From Candidatus Cloacimonetes bacterium HGW-Cloacimonetes-2 (GTDB taxonomy: Bacteria; Cloacimonadota; Cloacimonadia; Cloacimonadales; Cloacimonadaceae), in contig PHBP01000007.1 in assembly GCA_002842035.1 (NCBI GenBank), positions 1-64,000 of the forward strand: DNA of 64,000 nt, read 5' to 3'. Below, piece by piece: positions 28,298 through 36,906 of the stretch; position 1 is the first letter of the stretch; each line of letters starts with the position of its first letter. The position numbers and the translations under genes are program-made. The notes under the pieces were generated by a model. It saw nothing but the letters and a program-made list of their open reading frames with translations. It made no database searches and was not told the DNA's origin.

Positions 28298-29109
28298 ATT
28301 GCTACAATCAAGACAGTGACTAGGGCCAATGCCCAGCAATAATATGAGAAGTACTTCAGCTTGCTGTTTTGGATAAATGAGATGAGGAGTGATATCACAG
28401 CGTAACCAACGACAGCCGCACTAACGAAACCTGCGAGATAGATTGCAAGCTCGGAGGACTGAAGCTCTTTGAAAGAGCTAAGCTCCTTCAGATTTGCTCC
28501 CAAAATGGCAGGGATGCTAAGCAAGAATGAATATCTGGCTGCGTCTTTTCGCTTGATCCCACAGAATAGCGACACTGCTATGGTAGTACCGGATCGTGAT
28601 ATACCGGGAATTATCGCTATTCCCTGTCCCAATCCAATAATGACACTCCGTATGAAGCCCATTGAAAAAGCAGGTATGCGGCAATTCTTGACTTTATCCG
28701 AGATGAAGACTATCAGACCAGTGATACTGAGCATCAGTGCTATAATCAATGGATTTGGCTTATCAAATAGCTTATCCAGCCAATCTTGGAAGACTAGGTA
28801 AAACACGAGGGTTGTTGCAGTTGATAATCCCAGATAGAGGATCCAAAGTCTGTTGTGATAATGAACCTGGTTATCGAGATTGTTTTTCAATTTGAAGAGC
28901 GAAATGCATAGTGCCCAAATCTCCTTGCGGAAGTATATAAGCACAGCAACCAGAGTCCCAAGATGCAAAAAGATATCAAATTCAGAACCGGCTGCTTCTT
29001 CGGTATGCAGGAAGTACTGCGCCAGTTTGAGATGTCCAGAACTGCTGATGGGCAAAAACTCCGCCAGTCCTTGGATAATTCCCAGAAGAATTGCTTTGAA
29101 GAAACCCAT
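28294..29109 (-). CDS. uppP: Undecaprenyl-diphosphatase
   Basis: A 271-residue UppP/BacA enzyme that dephosphorylates undecaprenyl diphosphate to recycle the lipid carrier of peptidoglycan and O-antigen. The two signature motifs are present: QGLAEFLPISSSGHL near residue 15 and GIAIIPGISRSGTTIAVSLF near residue 155, with about eight membrane helices. The start chosen is the ATG at 29109, which follows AGGAG at five bases; an upstream extension would overlap the deacetylase gene. Downstream holA overlaps by four bases. An envelope role agrees with the deacetylase-like gene next to it. Confidence 0.95.
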   Translation of the reverse strand: MGFFKAILLGIIQGLAEFLPISSSGHLKLAQYFLHTEEAAGSEFDIFLHLGTLVAVLIYFRKEIWALCISLFKLKNNLDNQVHYHNRLWILYLGLSTATTLVFYLVFQDWLDKLFDKPNPLIIALMLSITGLIVFISDKVKNCRIPAFSMGFIRSVIIGLGQGIAIIPGISRSGTTIAVSLFCGIKRKDAARYSFLLSIPAILGANLKELSSFKELQSSELAIYLAGFVSAAVVGYAVISLLISFIQNSKLKYFSYYCWALALVTVLIVAI

Positions 29110-29116
29110 AATACTC

Positions 29117-30298
29117 CTATATAATACTTGGGCTATTATGCTGACCAAGTCTGGATAAAGGCACAAGCGTAAATCCGGCTTGCTTTAATCTGGTGATGAA
29201 TCTCTTGATGTATTGAAGCTTCGCATCATTGTGGCAGTGAGTGATGGCAATCAGGTTTGGATTGCTATTTGACATCGCTATGATCTGTTGTAATTTCGTT
29301 TCAAATGTCGCATCGCTCACGTCTGGAGAATCCAGGAAGATCTTGTTTTGAAAAGCTGGTATATGCGCCTTTTGGGCTACCTGATATGCCACAGATACAT
29401 TGGATGTTCTGCTATCAAGGAAATACAGACCCTTCTCTTTAAGTACGTTCATTACCACTTCCATTACATCATCTTCCGTAGTGGCAAGGCTTCCCATGTG
29501 ATTATTGACACCCTTGCAATAGGGTAAGTGATTTATGAATCGATTGATAGTACGCTCTATCTCCGAGGGTGACATTTGAACAAGAATTGCCTCTGGACCG
29601 GGATCTACTGCAGGATAACCTATTGGTTCCATAGGTACGTGGATCAGGGTCTCCCGATTCTGTTGCCTGGCTTTATTCATAGTAGAAACGCTGTTTGTTT
29701 GGAATGGAAGTATGGCAAACGATACTTCTCTATCCAAGTCCAAGAAACCATCTAACAGGTCTCCGCCTATTGTGCCGAAATCATCGATGACTATTGCGAT
29801 GCTTTTTCCGGTAACTCTATTCTCGTAAGGAGCGGAATCATAATAGATCTCAACCTGGTACTTTTTGTCGAGTTCCGAATGGCTAAAGACCAGTACCTGT
29901 CTCGAACCGGTTTCAGTACCCCGATCCAGCTTACCTCCGGCAAGTTCGACCTGCCCTTTCACAATGATGTTTGCAAAGGTGAGATCAAGGTCTCTGCGAT
30001 TGACAGGCAGTAAGTAGATTGTCTTGCCATCGGCACTACGTTTCTTAATTGCGTTATCTGGGATTTGGAGCTTGTTTGCCGCTTTCTTGATTGCTGTATC
30101 GAGGTAATCCGCTCCGTTAATTCTGGTGCTTTCTGTTTCTACGGTCTCTTGGTTGACAGGAGTTTCTGCTTCCTGGTCTTCCGTGGGTTTGTAGGTGCTT
30201 AGCCACCAAATAAAGGCTATTACTGCAATAGTTAAAACCAGCAGTATCCATATTGGTTTCTTTTTAGTTCTAGCTGTCCTGCGTTTTTGTCTCGGCAT
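29117..30298 (-). CDS. Divergent polysaccharide deacetylase (YibQ/DUF610 family)
   Basis: A 393-residue protein with a positively charged N-terminus and one membrane anchor (IWILLVLTIAVIAFIWWLS). After a linker of about 120 residues comes a NodB-like fold typical of the divergent polysaccharide deacetylase family: SIAIVIDDFG (about residue 165), LIHVPMEP, VNNHMGSLATTEDDVM, LYFLDSRTSN and LIAITHCHNDA. The family is related to polysaccharide deacetylases, but its substrate is not established; location in the periplasm is inferred. The start lies inside the preceding membrane-protein gene (29-base overlap), and uppP begins 7 bases after its stop. Confidence 0.87.
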   Translation of the reverse strand: MPRQKRRTARTKKKPIWILLVLTIAVIAFIWWLSTYKPTEDQEAETPVNQETVETESTRINGADYLDTAIKKAANKLQIPDNAIKKRSADGKTIYLLPVNRRDLDLTFANIIVKGQVELAGGKLDRGTETGSRQVLVFSHSELDKKYQVEIYYDSAPYENRVTGKSIAIVIDDFGTIGGDLLDGFLDLDREVSFAILPFQTNSVSTMNKARQQNRETLIHVPMEPIGYPAVDPGPEAILVQMSPSEIERTINRFINHLPYCKGVNNHMGSLATTEDDVMEVVMNVLKEKGLYFLDSRTSNVSVAYQVAQKAHIPAFQNKIFLDSPDVSDATFETKLQQIIAMSNSNPNLIAITHCHNDAKLQYIKRFITRLKQAGFTLVPLSRLGQHNSPSII

Positions 30299-31160
30299 TT
30301 GCTACCTTCAGTTTAATCGGGTGAAATCGGTTTATCAGATACTGTCCCAAGGCTACTATTGGATAGAACAGCAGGTTTGAGATGAAGAAAGAAATCACAA
30401 TCATCATTACATTGTAAAAGATATCAATGCTGCTGCCTGCATCTATCAGCTTTAGCCTGAGATCAATTCCAAATGCAGAAGATACAAAACTAACAGCGGG
30501 ATTGACGGCGTATGTGAACATTAGATGATACAGCTTGACTGAACTAAAGATAACCAGAGCTATGAAGCCAGTGAATTTCAGCACCGTTGCTATATTCTTT
30601 CGGGCAAATATGATCATATAGTCTATACATCGACTATAACTGATTCTCCTGTTTTTAAAGGGTTTTGTCCATACGCTCTGGATATAGTAAAACATCATCA
30701 GTGTAAGAGATATATACTGGAATAAATGAGCGTAAATCCTCTTTTGAGGTACTTGGATTTGATAAAAGTAGCTCAGGAATGACGACAATACAAAGATCAT
30801 TATCGCCACAAAGAGGATCAGGAGCAGCCCCTTGTGCAATTCCAGCAGGAAGCGAACCAGATCCTTCCTGCGTAGATCCGGATCCCTACGCTCAAGGCTA
30901 AAGCTGTAAAACTTCACTATCAGAAACCCCATATAAAACAGAATCAGTAGAAACAATGAGAGCGGCAAGTGATACTGCTTTATTGTTAACAGGTTGGAAA
31001 ACCAGTAAACCAAACTAACACTATCCAGCATATACAGTATTAGAGTCGGATAGACAAAGACCTGAATACCATTCCATGCTCCAAAGAATATCTTGATGAT
31101 CCCTTCAGACACCAGTCTAAGCTTGCTTCTTTCTGCTTTAAGTGTTTCTTCCAATGACAT
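30270..31160 (-). CDS. Unrecognised membrane protein
   Basis: A 296-residue protein with about six hydrophobic helices (around VYPTLILYMLDSVSLVYWF, LPLSLFLLILFYMGFLIV, GLLLILFVAIMIFVLSSFL, ISLTLMMFYYI, TGFIALVIFSSVKLYHLMF and IFYNVMMIVISFFISNLLFYP). Charged stretches between them (SLERRDPDLRRKDLVRFL; KPFKNRRISYSRC) suggest cytoplasmic loops. I do not recognise the family and see no catalytic motif. The gene begins 9 bases after the gltX stop and overlaps the deacetylase gene by 29 bases, so it is a full member of the operon. A role in the envelope is possible from its neighbours but not shown. Confidence 0.75.
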   Translation of the reverse strand: MSLEETLKAERSKLRLVSEGIIKIFFGAWNGIQVFVYPTLILYMLDSVSLVYWFSNLLTIKQYHLPLSLFLLILFYMGFLIVKFYSFSLERRDPDLRRKDLVRFLLELHKGLLLILFVAIMIFVLSSFLSYFYQIQVPQKRIYAHLFQYISLTLMMFYYIQSVWTKPFKNRRISYSRCIDYMIIFARKNIATVLKFTGFIALVIFSSVKLYHLMFTYAVNPAVSFVSSAFGIDLRLKLIDAGSSIDIFYNVMMIVISFFISNLLFYPIVALGQYLINRFHPIKLKVANAETKTQDS

Positions 31161-31169
31161 TCACCTTTT

Positions 31170-32600
31170 CTAGTTTATTGATGATTGTAATCTTTTCAGT
31201 GCTTCTTCTCTGCCCAGTATTGCATAGATGCTGAAAATATCTGGACCATGTGCTTGTCGGATCAAAGCAAGCCTGATCGGAGTATAAAGCAGCTTGCCTT
31301 TGACAGAGAGCTCGATTTGTATCTGTGAGATAATGCTATTAAGTTCATCAACATCCTTTGGATCAATAGCATCAAACGAGCGCAACAGAGATTTAAGCAC
31401 CGCTTGAGAGGACTCTGCATTTATCGTCTCCAAGTCCGAACCTTCAAGCTTGCTATTCTTCAAAAACATCTCGCAATACTCCACCAATTCCGGCAATAGC
31501 GTAGATCTCTCCCTTGCAGTTGAGAGCATCAATCTTGATCGGTCGCTGTGATCCAAAGAATAGCCTTTGGACTCAAAGAATGGCATTGCTCTATCTATCA
31601 AATGATCCAGATCCATCTGCCTGAGATACTGGCCATTCATCCAATCCAGCTTGGTGAGATCAAAGACAGCTCCTGCCTTACTTACTCTATCCAGACTGAA
31701 TACATCACACAGCTCATCAAGGCTATAGATCTCTCTGTCATCGGCAGAGTGCCAACCCAGCAGAGCAATGAAATTGATCAAAGCTTCCTTGAGGTAACCT
31801 TTTTCCAGATAAGAATCCACCGAGACATCATTCATTCGTTTACTAAGCTTAGATCTATCAGTATTGAGGATCAGTGGTAAATGAACCCATAGAGGTGCAT
31901 CCCATCCCAGACATTCGTAGAGCCAGATGTGTTTGGGAGTACTGGAAAGCCATTCCTCACCCCTGATCACATGGCTGATCTTCATATAGTGATCATCGAC
32001 CACTGCTGCAAGATGGTAGGTGGGAAAACCATCAGATTTGATGATTACCTGATCATCCGACTGAGACGAATCCATCTCGACATCTCCGCGGATCAGATCG
32101 TTGAAACGGAATTTCCGTTCATCTGGCATCCTAAGCCTTAGCACGTGACTCTCACCACTAGCCAGCTTTTCCTTAACAACCTCGGGACTCAGATGAGAGC
32201 AGCGTCTGTCATATTTAACGAATTCACCATTCTGTTGCTGTTGTTCACGCATTTCTGCAAGAGTCTGCGAGCTGCAAAAGCAATAATAAGCGTGCCCAGA
32301 TTCTACCAGGCGTTGAGCTTCACGATGATACAGCTTCAACCTTTCTGATTGGATGTATGGTCCATAATCACCTCCGATTCCAGGACCCTCGTCAAGCTCG
32401 ATTCCCATCCTGAGCAAGGACTGAATCAGCTTATCCGTAGCGTCTTCAACCAATCTGTTTCTGTCTGTATCCTCAATCCTTAGGATAAATTTACCGCCTG
32501 TCGCTCTGGCAAACAGGTAGTCGTACAAAGCCGTACGTAATCCACCAATATGGAGATATCCTGTAGGGCTCGGCGCAAATCTTACTCTTGTATCTGTCAT
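31170..32600 (-). CDS. gltX: Glutamyl-tRNA synthetase
   Basis: A 476-residue class I aminoacyl-tRNA synthetase that charges tRNA-Glu (and possibly tRNA-Gln where GatCAB is used). The HIGH-type motif is in RFAPSPTGYLHIGGLRTALYDYLFA at the N-terminus; the KMSKS-type loop is DRSKLSKRMNDVS at about residue 245. The zinc-binding Cys set of some GltX is visible only in part (YYCFCSS and RRCSHL). The C-terminus has the anticodon-binding helices (LLYTPIRLALIRQAHGPDIFSIYAILGREEAL). Its ATG overlaps the stop of the upstream unknown gene as ATGA. Confidence 0.97.
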   Translation of the reverse strand: MTDTRVRFAPSPTGYLHIGGLRTALYDYLFARATGGKFILRIEDTDRNRLVEDATDKLIQSLLRMGIELDEGPGIGGDYGPYIQSERLKLYHREAQRLVESGHAYYCFCSSQTLAEMREQQQQNGEFVKYDRRCSHLSPEVVKEKLASGESHVLRLRMPDERKFRFNDLIRGDVEMDSSQSDDQVIIKSDGFPTYHLAAVVDDHYMKISHVIRGEEWLSSTPKHIWLYECLGWDAPLWVHLPLILNTDRSKLSKRMNDVSVDSYLEKGYLKEALINFIALLGWHSADDREIYSLDELCDVFSLDRVSKAGAVFDLTKLDWMNGQYLRQMDLDHLIDRAMPFFESKGYSLDHSDRSRLMLSTARERSTLLPELVEYCEMFLKNSKLEGSDLETINAESSQAVLKSLLRSFDAIDPKDVDELNSIISQIQIELSVKGKLLYTPIRLALIRQAHGPDIFSIYAILGREEALKRLQSSIN

Positions 32601-33184
32601 AAACTCTTCTCCAAGTTATAGCCTGGAAACAACTCCTTGATTTCATCCATATAGCTGGTATGTACTATTCTGTAATGAGGATGGTATGCTGTTCTAAAGG
32701 GATCTGAATGATGCGGTATAAAAGCATTGTCCAGGGTATATTGAAGCAGTATCAGCTCTTCCTCAGTGTGATCAAGCTGCTCCAAAACCAGCCCCTCAAT
32801 AGTCGCCCAATATGATACCCAATCCTTATGATTGATCTCTCCACCTGTCCTGGAAGCAAAGATCAATTCACATAGCCTGTCCCTGGCAGCTATCCTTTGC
32901 GCTCCATATAGTGATTTGAGACAAGTGAGGCTGATCCTTAGGAATCCCTTCATACCCCCAATATCCTGTATCAGTGGATAATAGTCTTTTCGCATTGATT
33001 TCAGCTCGATATCGAGATAATCAGTAAACTCCAGGAAGTTAGCTCTGATATGTGTAGCCCCATATACAGCCTGATAAACCAATTTATATAGATCTATCAA
33101 TCTGCTTTGCGGATGTAAATCCATCTCCATCTGTAATATCTGATTTAGCTCTTCGCGATCAGGTTTGAACGGCATCACCGTCAT
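32597..33184 (-). CDS. Unrecognised conserved-looking soluble protein
   Basis: A 195-residue protein without signal peptide or membrane helix, so probably cytoplasmic. The conspicuous segments are DLYKLVYQAVYGATHIRANFLEF (about 30-55) and HHSDPFRTAYHPHYRIVHTSY (about 155-176), with conserved-looking His residues that could bind a metal; this is a guess. I do not recognise the family. Alternative starts exist: ATG at 33184 and, in frame, ATG at 33175. It overlaps the amidohydrolase stop by 26 bases and gltX by 4 bases (ATGA), so it is translated with them. Confidence 0.75.
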   Translation of the reverse strand: MTVMPFKPDREELNQILQMEMDLHPQSRLIDLYKLVYQAVYGATHIRANFLEFTDYLDIELKSMRKDYYPLIQDIGGMKGFLRISLTCLKSLYGAQRIAARDRLCELIFASRTGGEINHKDWVSYWATIEGLVLEQLDHTEEELILLQYTLDNAFIPHHSDPFRTAYHPHYRIVHTSYMDEIKELFPGYNLEKSL

Positions 33185-34643
33185 AAACTATATCTCCCGT
33201 TTTAATCACCTTGACCACTTTTATATCACCAATTTCAAAGCCTTCTCGCAATTCACGGTTTAGCACCGTAAAATCAGCATACTTACCCTTGTCTATCGAA
33301 CCCCTCAGTTCATCCGTTCCTGCTAACCAAGCGGCATTTATAGTATATGCATCAATCGCTTCATTTACTATAATTCTTTCTGCCGGATTCTTATGATTGA
33401 CAGCAGAGTGTATCCCCTTGATCGCATCGAGCTCTGTGATATACCAGTCCGATCCGAAACACAGTCTGATTCCCTTGCTTGCTAAGCTCCGAAAGCGATT
33501 CATCTGTAGCATTCTTGATCTGCCAAGCTCATTATCATAGAGATCATCCTCTCCACCCCAATACCTGTCGAAAGCCGGCTGCATAACAGCTGCTGCGCCA
33601 CTGGCAGCAATTTCCTCAATCAGATCATCCGGACATAATTCGCAATGGATCAATTGATGCCTAAAGCACTTACCGGATTGACCCTTGGCATTTAGATAGG
33701 CGTTGTTGATCTGCCTGATAGCTTTGTCTCCAATGCAATGTACTGCTACATTTAAATTGTGGAATTGAGCACGTTCCACAAACCTGAGCCAAAACTGATC
33801 ATCGTGATACAGATTGCCACAGCTATCAGAGCCTTGATAAGGCTGGGAAAGCGCTGCTGTATGAGAGCCTATGGAACCATCAGCCAGGATACAGCCACCA
33901 ATCCTATCTGCACCCAGTTCAAGAGAGCTATCTATATTAAAACTTTGCGGGTACAGCTTGTAATCTACCTTGAACTCATCCAGGCGATCACGGATCAAAG
34001 CATAATGCGTATTGCTGCAATCTGCATCGCCTATCATAGTATGCAAGCCTGAGAATCCTCCCTTCAACCCAATTTCTGCTGACTTGTGATATGCCCTCAA
34101 AATTGTCTCTTCGCTACAGCTTCCATGAAACCAATGCATTGCGATATCATTATCTTTACCCCGCAATACCTCTTCTCTGCTGAATAGTCCCGAGACTCTT
34201 TCTCTGGCTCGGCTATTCAGGAGGACGCTATGGCCATCAATCCGTCTCAGCAGGATATTATGTTCCGAGCTTACGCTATCCAGTTCTGCAATGGTGGGAA
34301 ATCTACGTTCCTTGATCCTGTTCTCGTCAAAACGCCAAACAAAGAGATTCTCACCTTTACTTAGACCTTCAGTACCGGCTTTGATTTTTTCGAGGATTTC
34401 GGAGATATCTCCGGCATTTGTAAGATCAACCCCTCCGCTGTAGAGCCCGCCCTCAAAGCTATGAGTATGCGTATCTACAAAACCCGGATAAACCCACCAA
34501 TTCCCCAGATCCAGTACCTGGCAATCCCCCGGCATCGGATCAGTAGGGGTGAACAAAGCTGTAATCTTCCCCTGTTCCACCAATACCGCCTTGACGCCCT
34601 TCTTGCCATAGAATCCGGCACTTTTTAGGAGAACTCTATTCAT
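33159..34643 (-). CDS. Amidohydrolase (YtcJ/imidazolonepropionase-like)
   Basis: A 494-residue amidohydrolase of the YtcJ/N-substituted formamide deformylase type. The composite beta-sandwich starts at the N-terminus (LKSAGFYGKKGVKAVLVEQGKITAL), and the barrel follows with metal ligands in VDTHTHSFEGG, HCIGDKAIRQ and LIHCELCPDDL. The last Asp of the site is in CFGSDWYITE, and the C-terminus closes with SIDKGKYADFTVL. Members hydrolyse amide or C-N bonds; the substrate here is unknown. The ATG overlaps the maf stop by 8 bases. Its own tail overlaps the unknown gene downstream. Confidence 0.9.
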   Translation of the reverse strand: MNRVLLKSAGFYGKKGVKAVLVEQGKITALFTPTDPMPGDCQVLDLGNWWVYPGFVDTHTHSFEGGLYSGGVDLTNAGDISEILEKIKAGTEGLSKGENLFVWRFDENRIKERRFPTIAELDSVSSEHNILLRRIDGHSVLLNSRARERVSGLFSREEVLRGKDNDIAMHWFHGSCSEETILRAYHKSAEIGLKGGFSGLHTMIGDADCSNTHYALIRDRLDEFKVDYKLYPQSFNIDSSLELGADRIGGCILADGSIGSHTAALSQPYQGSDSCGNLYHDDQFWLRFVERAQFHNLNVAVHCIGDKAIRQINNAYLNAKGQSGKCFRHQLIHCELCPDDLIEEIAASGAAAVMQPAFDRYWGGEDDLYDNELGRSRMLQMNRFRSLASKGIRLCFGSDWYITELDAIKGIHSAVNHKNPAERIIVNEAIDAYTINAAWLAGTDELRGSIDKGKYADFTVLNRELREGFEIGDIKVVKVIKTGDIVYDGDAVQT

Positions 34644-35223
34644 CTGCAGCCATCTCTTTCAAGGATCGATAAAAAAGCTGCAAGGGAAATCCCATAACGT
34701 TAAAATAACAGCCTCTCACTTCCTTGATGAACTGCGCTCCATATCCTTGTATTCCGTAAGCACCAGCTTTGTCAAAAGGTTCGCCGGTCTTTACGTATTC
34801 CTCTATCTCCTGCTCGCTCAGAGTGCAAAAGCTTACTTTGGTACGCTCATAATCGCTGATACAGTGGTTGTTCCACATAATGCAAATAGCTGTATAGACA
34901 TAATGATCTTTCCCGGAGAGCAGCCTCAAATAGTCCACCGCTTGCTTCGCATCTGCGGGTTTGCCCAGGATATGCTGATCCAAAACGACTATGGTATCGG
35001 AGCCAACCACAATAGTATCCGGGTTGAAAGCTGCAGCCACTTTATTAGCTTTGTTTCTGGCGTGGTTAATAGCTTGTTTATACGGACGTTCATTGGTGAT
35101 CGGTTCCGCAATATTTGCAGGAATCACCAATGGCTTAAGGCCCATCATCTCCAGTAGTTGTTTTCTCCTGGGTGATTCTGAGGCCAAGACGACTTTATGT
35201 TTATTCAATATCTTGTGTATCAT
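34636..35223 (-). CDS. maf: Maf family nucleoside triphosphate pyrophosphatase
   Basis: A 195-residue Maf protein that hydrolyses non-canonical or modified nucleotides to monophosphates; family members are also linked to septum control. The signatures are VLASESPRRKQLLEMMGL at the N-terminus, VVGSDTIVVLDQHILGKPAD, and the middle YVYTAICIMW and PFDKAGAYGIQGYG. The start chosen is the ATG at 35223 behind AGGA; an upstream TTG extension is unlikely. It is the first gene of the nine-gene minus-strand operon that runs to 25860, and its promoter must lie in the 35224-35726 gap. Confidence 0.94.
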   Translation of the reverse strand: MIHKILNKHKVVLASESPRRKQLLEMMGLKPLVIPANIAEPITNERPYKQAINHARNKANKVAAAFNPDTIVVGSDTIVVLDQHILGKPADAKQAVDYLRLLSGKDHYVYTAICIMWNNHCISDYERTKVSFCTLSEQEIEEYVKTGEPFDKAGAYGIQGYGAQFIKEVRGCYFNVMGFPLQLFYRSLKEMAADE

Positions 35224-35407
35224 ATGATTTTTTCCTGATTGCAAACTAGGCGATACCCTCTTTACGTCAATATAAATCTGAATTTGCTGCTACTGATTTT
35301 CGAAACATGTCTTGTATTCATCTGCCCAGATACGATCAAACCTTGTTCAATAGACCGATTCCACTATTGCGCAATCATTCATTCTTCCTACTTTACCGGA
35401 GGTCACC

Positions 35408-35477
35408 AGCAGATCAAAAGCAAATCAAGTCGAACGTGGTTCGACTTGATTTGCTCTTGATTTGCTCTTGATATGCT
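35408..35477 (+). repeat. 11-bp tandem repeat element, variant copy G with a perfect 17-bp hairpin
   Basis: The gap 35224-35726 between maf (minus) and serC (plus) contains this element. The left side has units AGCAGATCAAA and AGCAAATCAAG; the right side has CTTGATTTGCT twice and CTTGATATGCT (35445, 35456, 35467), the reverse complements, also in an 11-bp period. The centre 35419-35455 is a perfect 17-bp inverted repeat with a GTG loop. It could be a bidirectional terminator or a structural element. The unit differs from CAGGATNNAAG but keeps the period and the AAG...ATC ends. Promoters of both divergent units must also lie here. Confidence 0.85.
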
Positions 35478-35726
35478 GTAGATCATAGCTAAGGATGTAG
35501 GATTCATCATTTAGGTACAGCTGATAATACCATCATAAATGCGCTTTAAATGTTCATTTAGGAGCGAATTTTTGTGCGGATTATGCATAACAATAGTTCA
35601 GGGTTCTATGACTGCTATCGTTTGGAATATAACCTGAAATCTGATAGACAAAAAAATTCCTTGCCTGAAAAGACGACATCGTTTTTCCTTGTAACATTAA
35701 AACAAAATACATCCAGGAGGATTATT

Positions 35727-36812
35727 ATGGAACGCATCCATAATTTCAACGCCGGTCCGGCAGTACTGCCCGAAGAAGTATTGAGAGAGGCTCAGGCCGA
35801 TTTCTTTAACTACAAGGGTATGGGACTTTCCGTGATGGAAATGAGCCATCGCAGTAAGGAATATCAAGCCATTATCGACGCTACGCATGCCTCAGTAAAG
35901 AGAATCTACAATCTTGGTGATGATTATGAAGTGCTCTTCCTGCAAGGTGGAGCCAGTATGCAATTCCTGATGGTTCCTATGAGCTTTGCTCTGGAAGGAA
36001 AGGAAGCGAACTACATCAACACCGGTCAGTGGTCAAAGAAAGCCATTTCCGAAGCCAAGAAGATCGGCAAGACAGTACACGTCGCTGCTAGCTCTGAAGA
36101 CAGAAACTTCTGCTACATTCCGAAGAGCTGGAATCTCTCGGACAACCCTTCCTATCTGCATATTACCAACAACAACACCATCTTTGGTACAGAATGGAAG
36201 ACAGATCCCACCGTTCCAGCCAATGTGCCATTGATTGCTGATATGTCTTCAAACTTTATGAGCAAGCCGATTGATGTTCAAAAGTACTCGATGATCTATG
36301 CCGGTGCCCAGAAGAACGTTGGTCCTTCCGGAGTAGTCGTTGTGATCATCAAGAAAGACCTGCTCGAGCGCGTAAATCCCAATATCCCTACAATGTTGGA
36401 TTATAATATCCACGCCAAAAACGGCTCGATGTACAACACACCTCCGACCTTTGGTATCTATATGATCGGTCTGGTGCTCAACTGGATCGAAAACTTCGGT
36501 GGACTCAAGATGGTTCAGACCAACAACGAAGTCAAAGCCGGTTACATTTATGATGCCATCGATGCCTCCGAAGGCTTTTACAAAGGCACAGTCGATAAAG
36601 ATGACCGCTCTTTGATGAACATCACTTTCAGGCTTCCCAGCGAAGAGCTCGAAGCTCTCTTTATCGGCGAAGCCAAGAAAGAAGGTATGATCGGTCTCAA
36701 AGGTCATCGTGATGTTGGCGGTTGCCGTGCTTCCACATACAATTCTCTTCCCCTGCCCGCAGCCCACGCTCTGGCAGAATTTATGAGAAACTTCAAAAAG
36801 CAACACGGTTGA
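35727..36812 (+). CDS. serC: Phosphoserine aminotransferase
   Basis: A 361-residue PLP enzyme that transaminates phosphohydroxypyruvate to phosphoserine in serine synthesis (and can act in pyridoxal phosphate synthesis). The start is the ATG behind a perfect AGGAGG at 7 bases. The N-terminus HNFNAGPAVLPEEVLREAQ and SVMEMSHRSKEY are diagnostic, and the PLP lysine is in YAGAQKNVGPSGV. The C-terminal LKGHRDVGGCRASTYNSLP is also conserved. Length is normal. It stands alone: a strong terminator follows, 17 bases before the next gene's ATG. Confidence 0.97.
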   Translation: MERIHNFNAGPAVLPEEVLREAQADFFNYKGMGLSVMEMSHRSKEYQAIIDATHASVKRIYNLGDDYEVLFLQGGASMQFLMVPMSFALEGKEANYINTGQWSKKAISEAKKIGKTVHVAASSEDRNFCYIPKSWNLSDNPSYLHITNNNTIFGTEWKTDPTVPANVPLIADMSSNFMSKPIDVQKYSMIYAGAQKNVGPSGVVVVIIKKDLLERVNPNIPTMLDYNIHAKNGSMYNTPPTFGIYMIGLVLNWIENFGGLKMVQTNNEVKAGYIYDAIDASEGFYKGTVDKDDRSLMNITFRLPSEELEALFIGEAKKEGMIGLKGHRDVGGCRASTYNSLPLPAAHALAEFMRNFKKQHG

Positions 36813-36860
36813 TAACCGTAATGCACGGAGTATTAACAATAACTGATTAAGATACAATGG

Positions 36861-36894
36861 CATAAGCTCGGATGCAGGTCCGAGCTTATGTTTT
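36861..36894 (+). terminator. Rho-independent terminator after serC
   Basis: A perfect 12-bp stem (36861-36872 with 36879-36890) with a 6-base loop is followed by TTTT. It ends just before the Shine-Dalgarno GGAG of the TolQ/ExbB gene, so that gene needs its own promoter or read-through. Confidence 0.9.
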
Positions 36895-36906
36895 GATTGG
36901 AGTACT

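Noticed and set aside
35574-35726. N-terminal extension of serC
   Set aside because: The additional 51 codons start at a weak codon and precede a perfect AGGAGG for the family-typical start.
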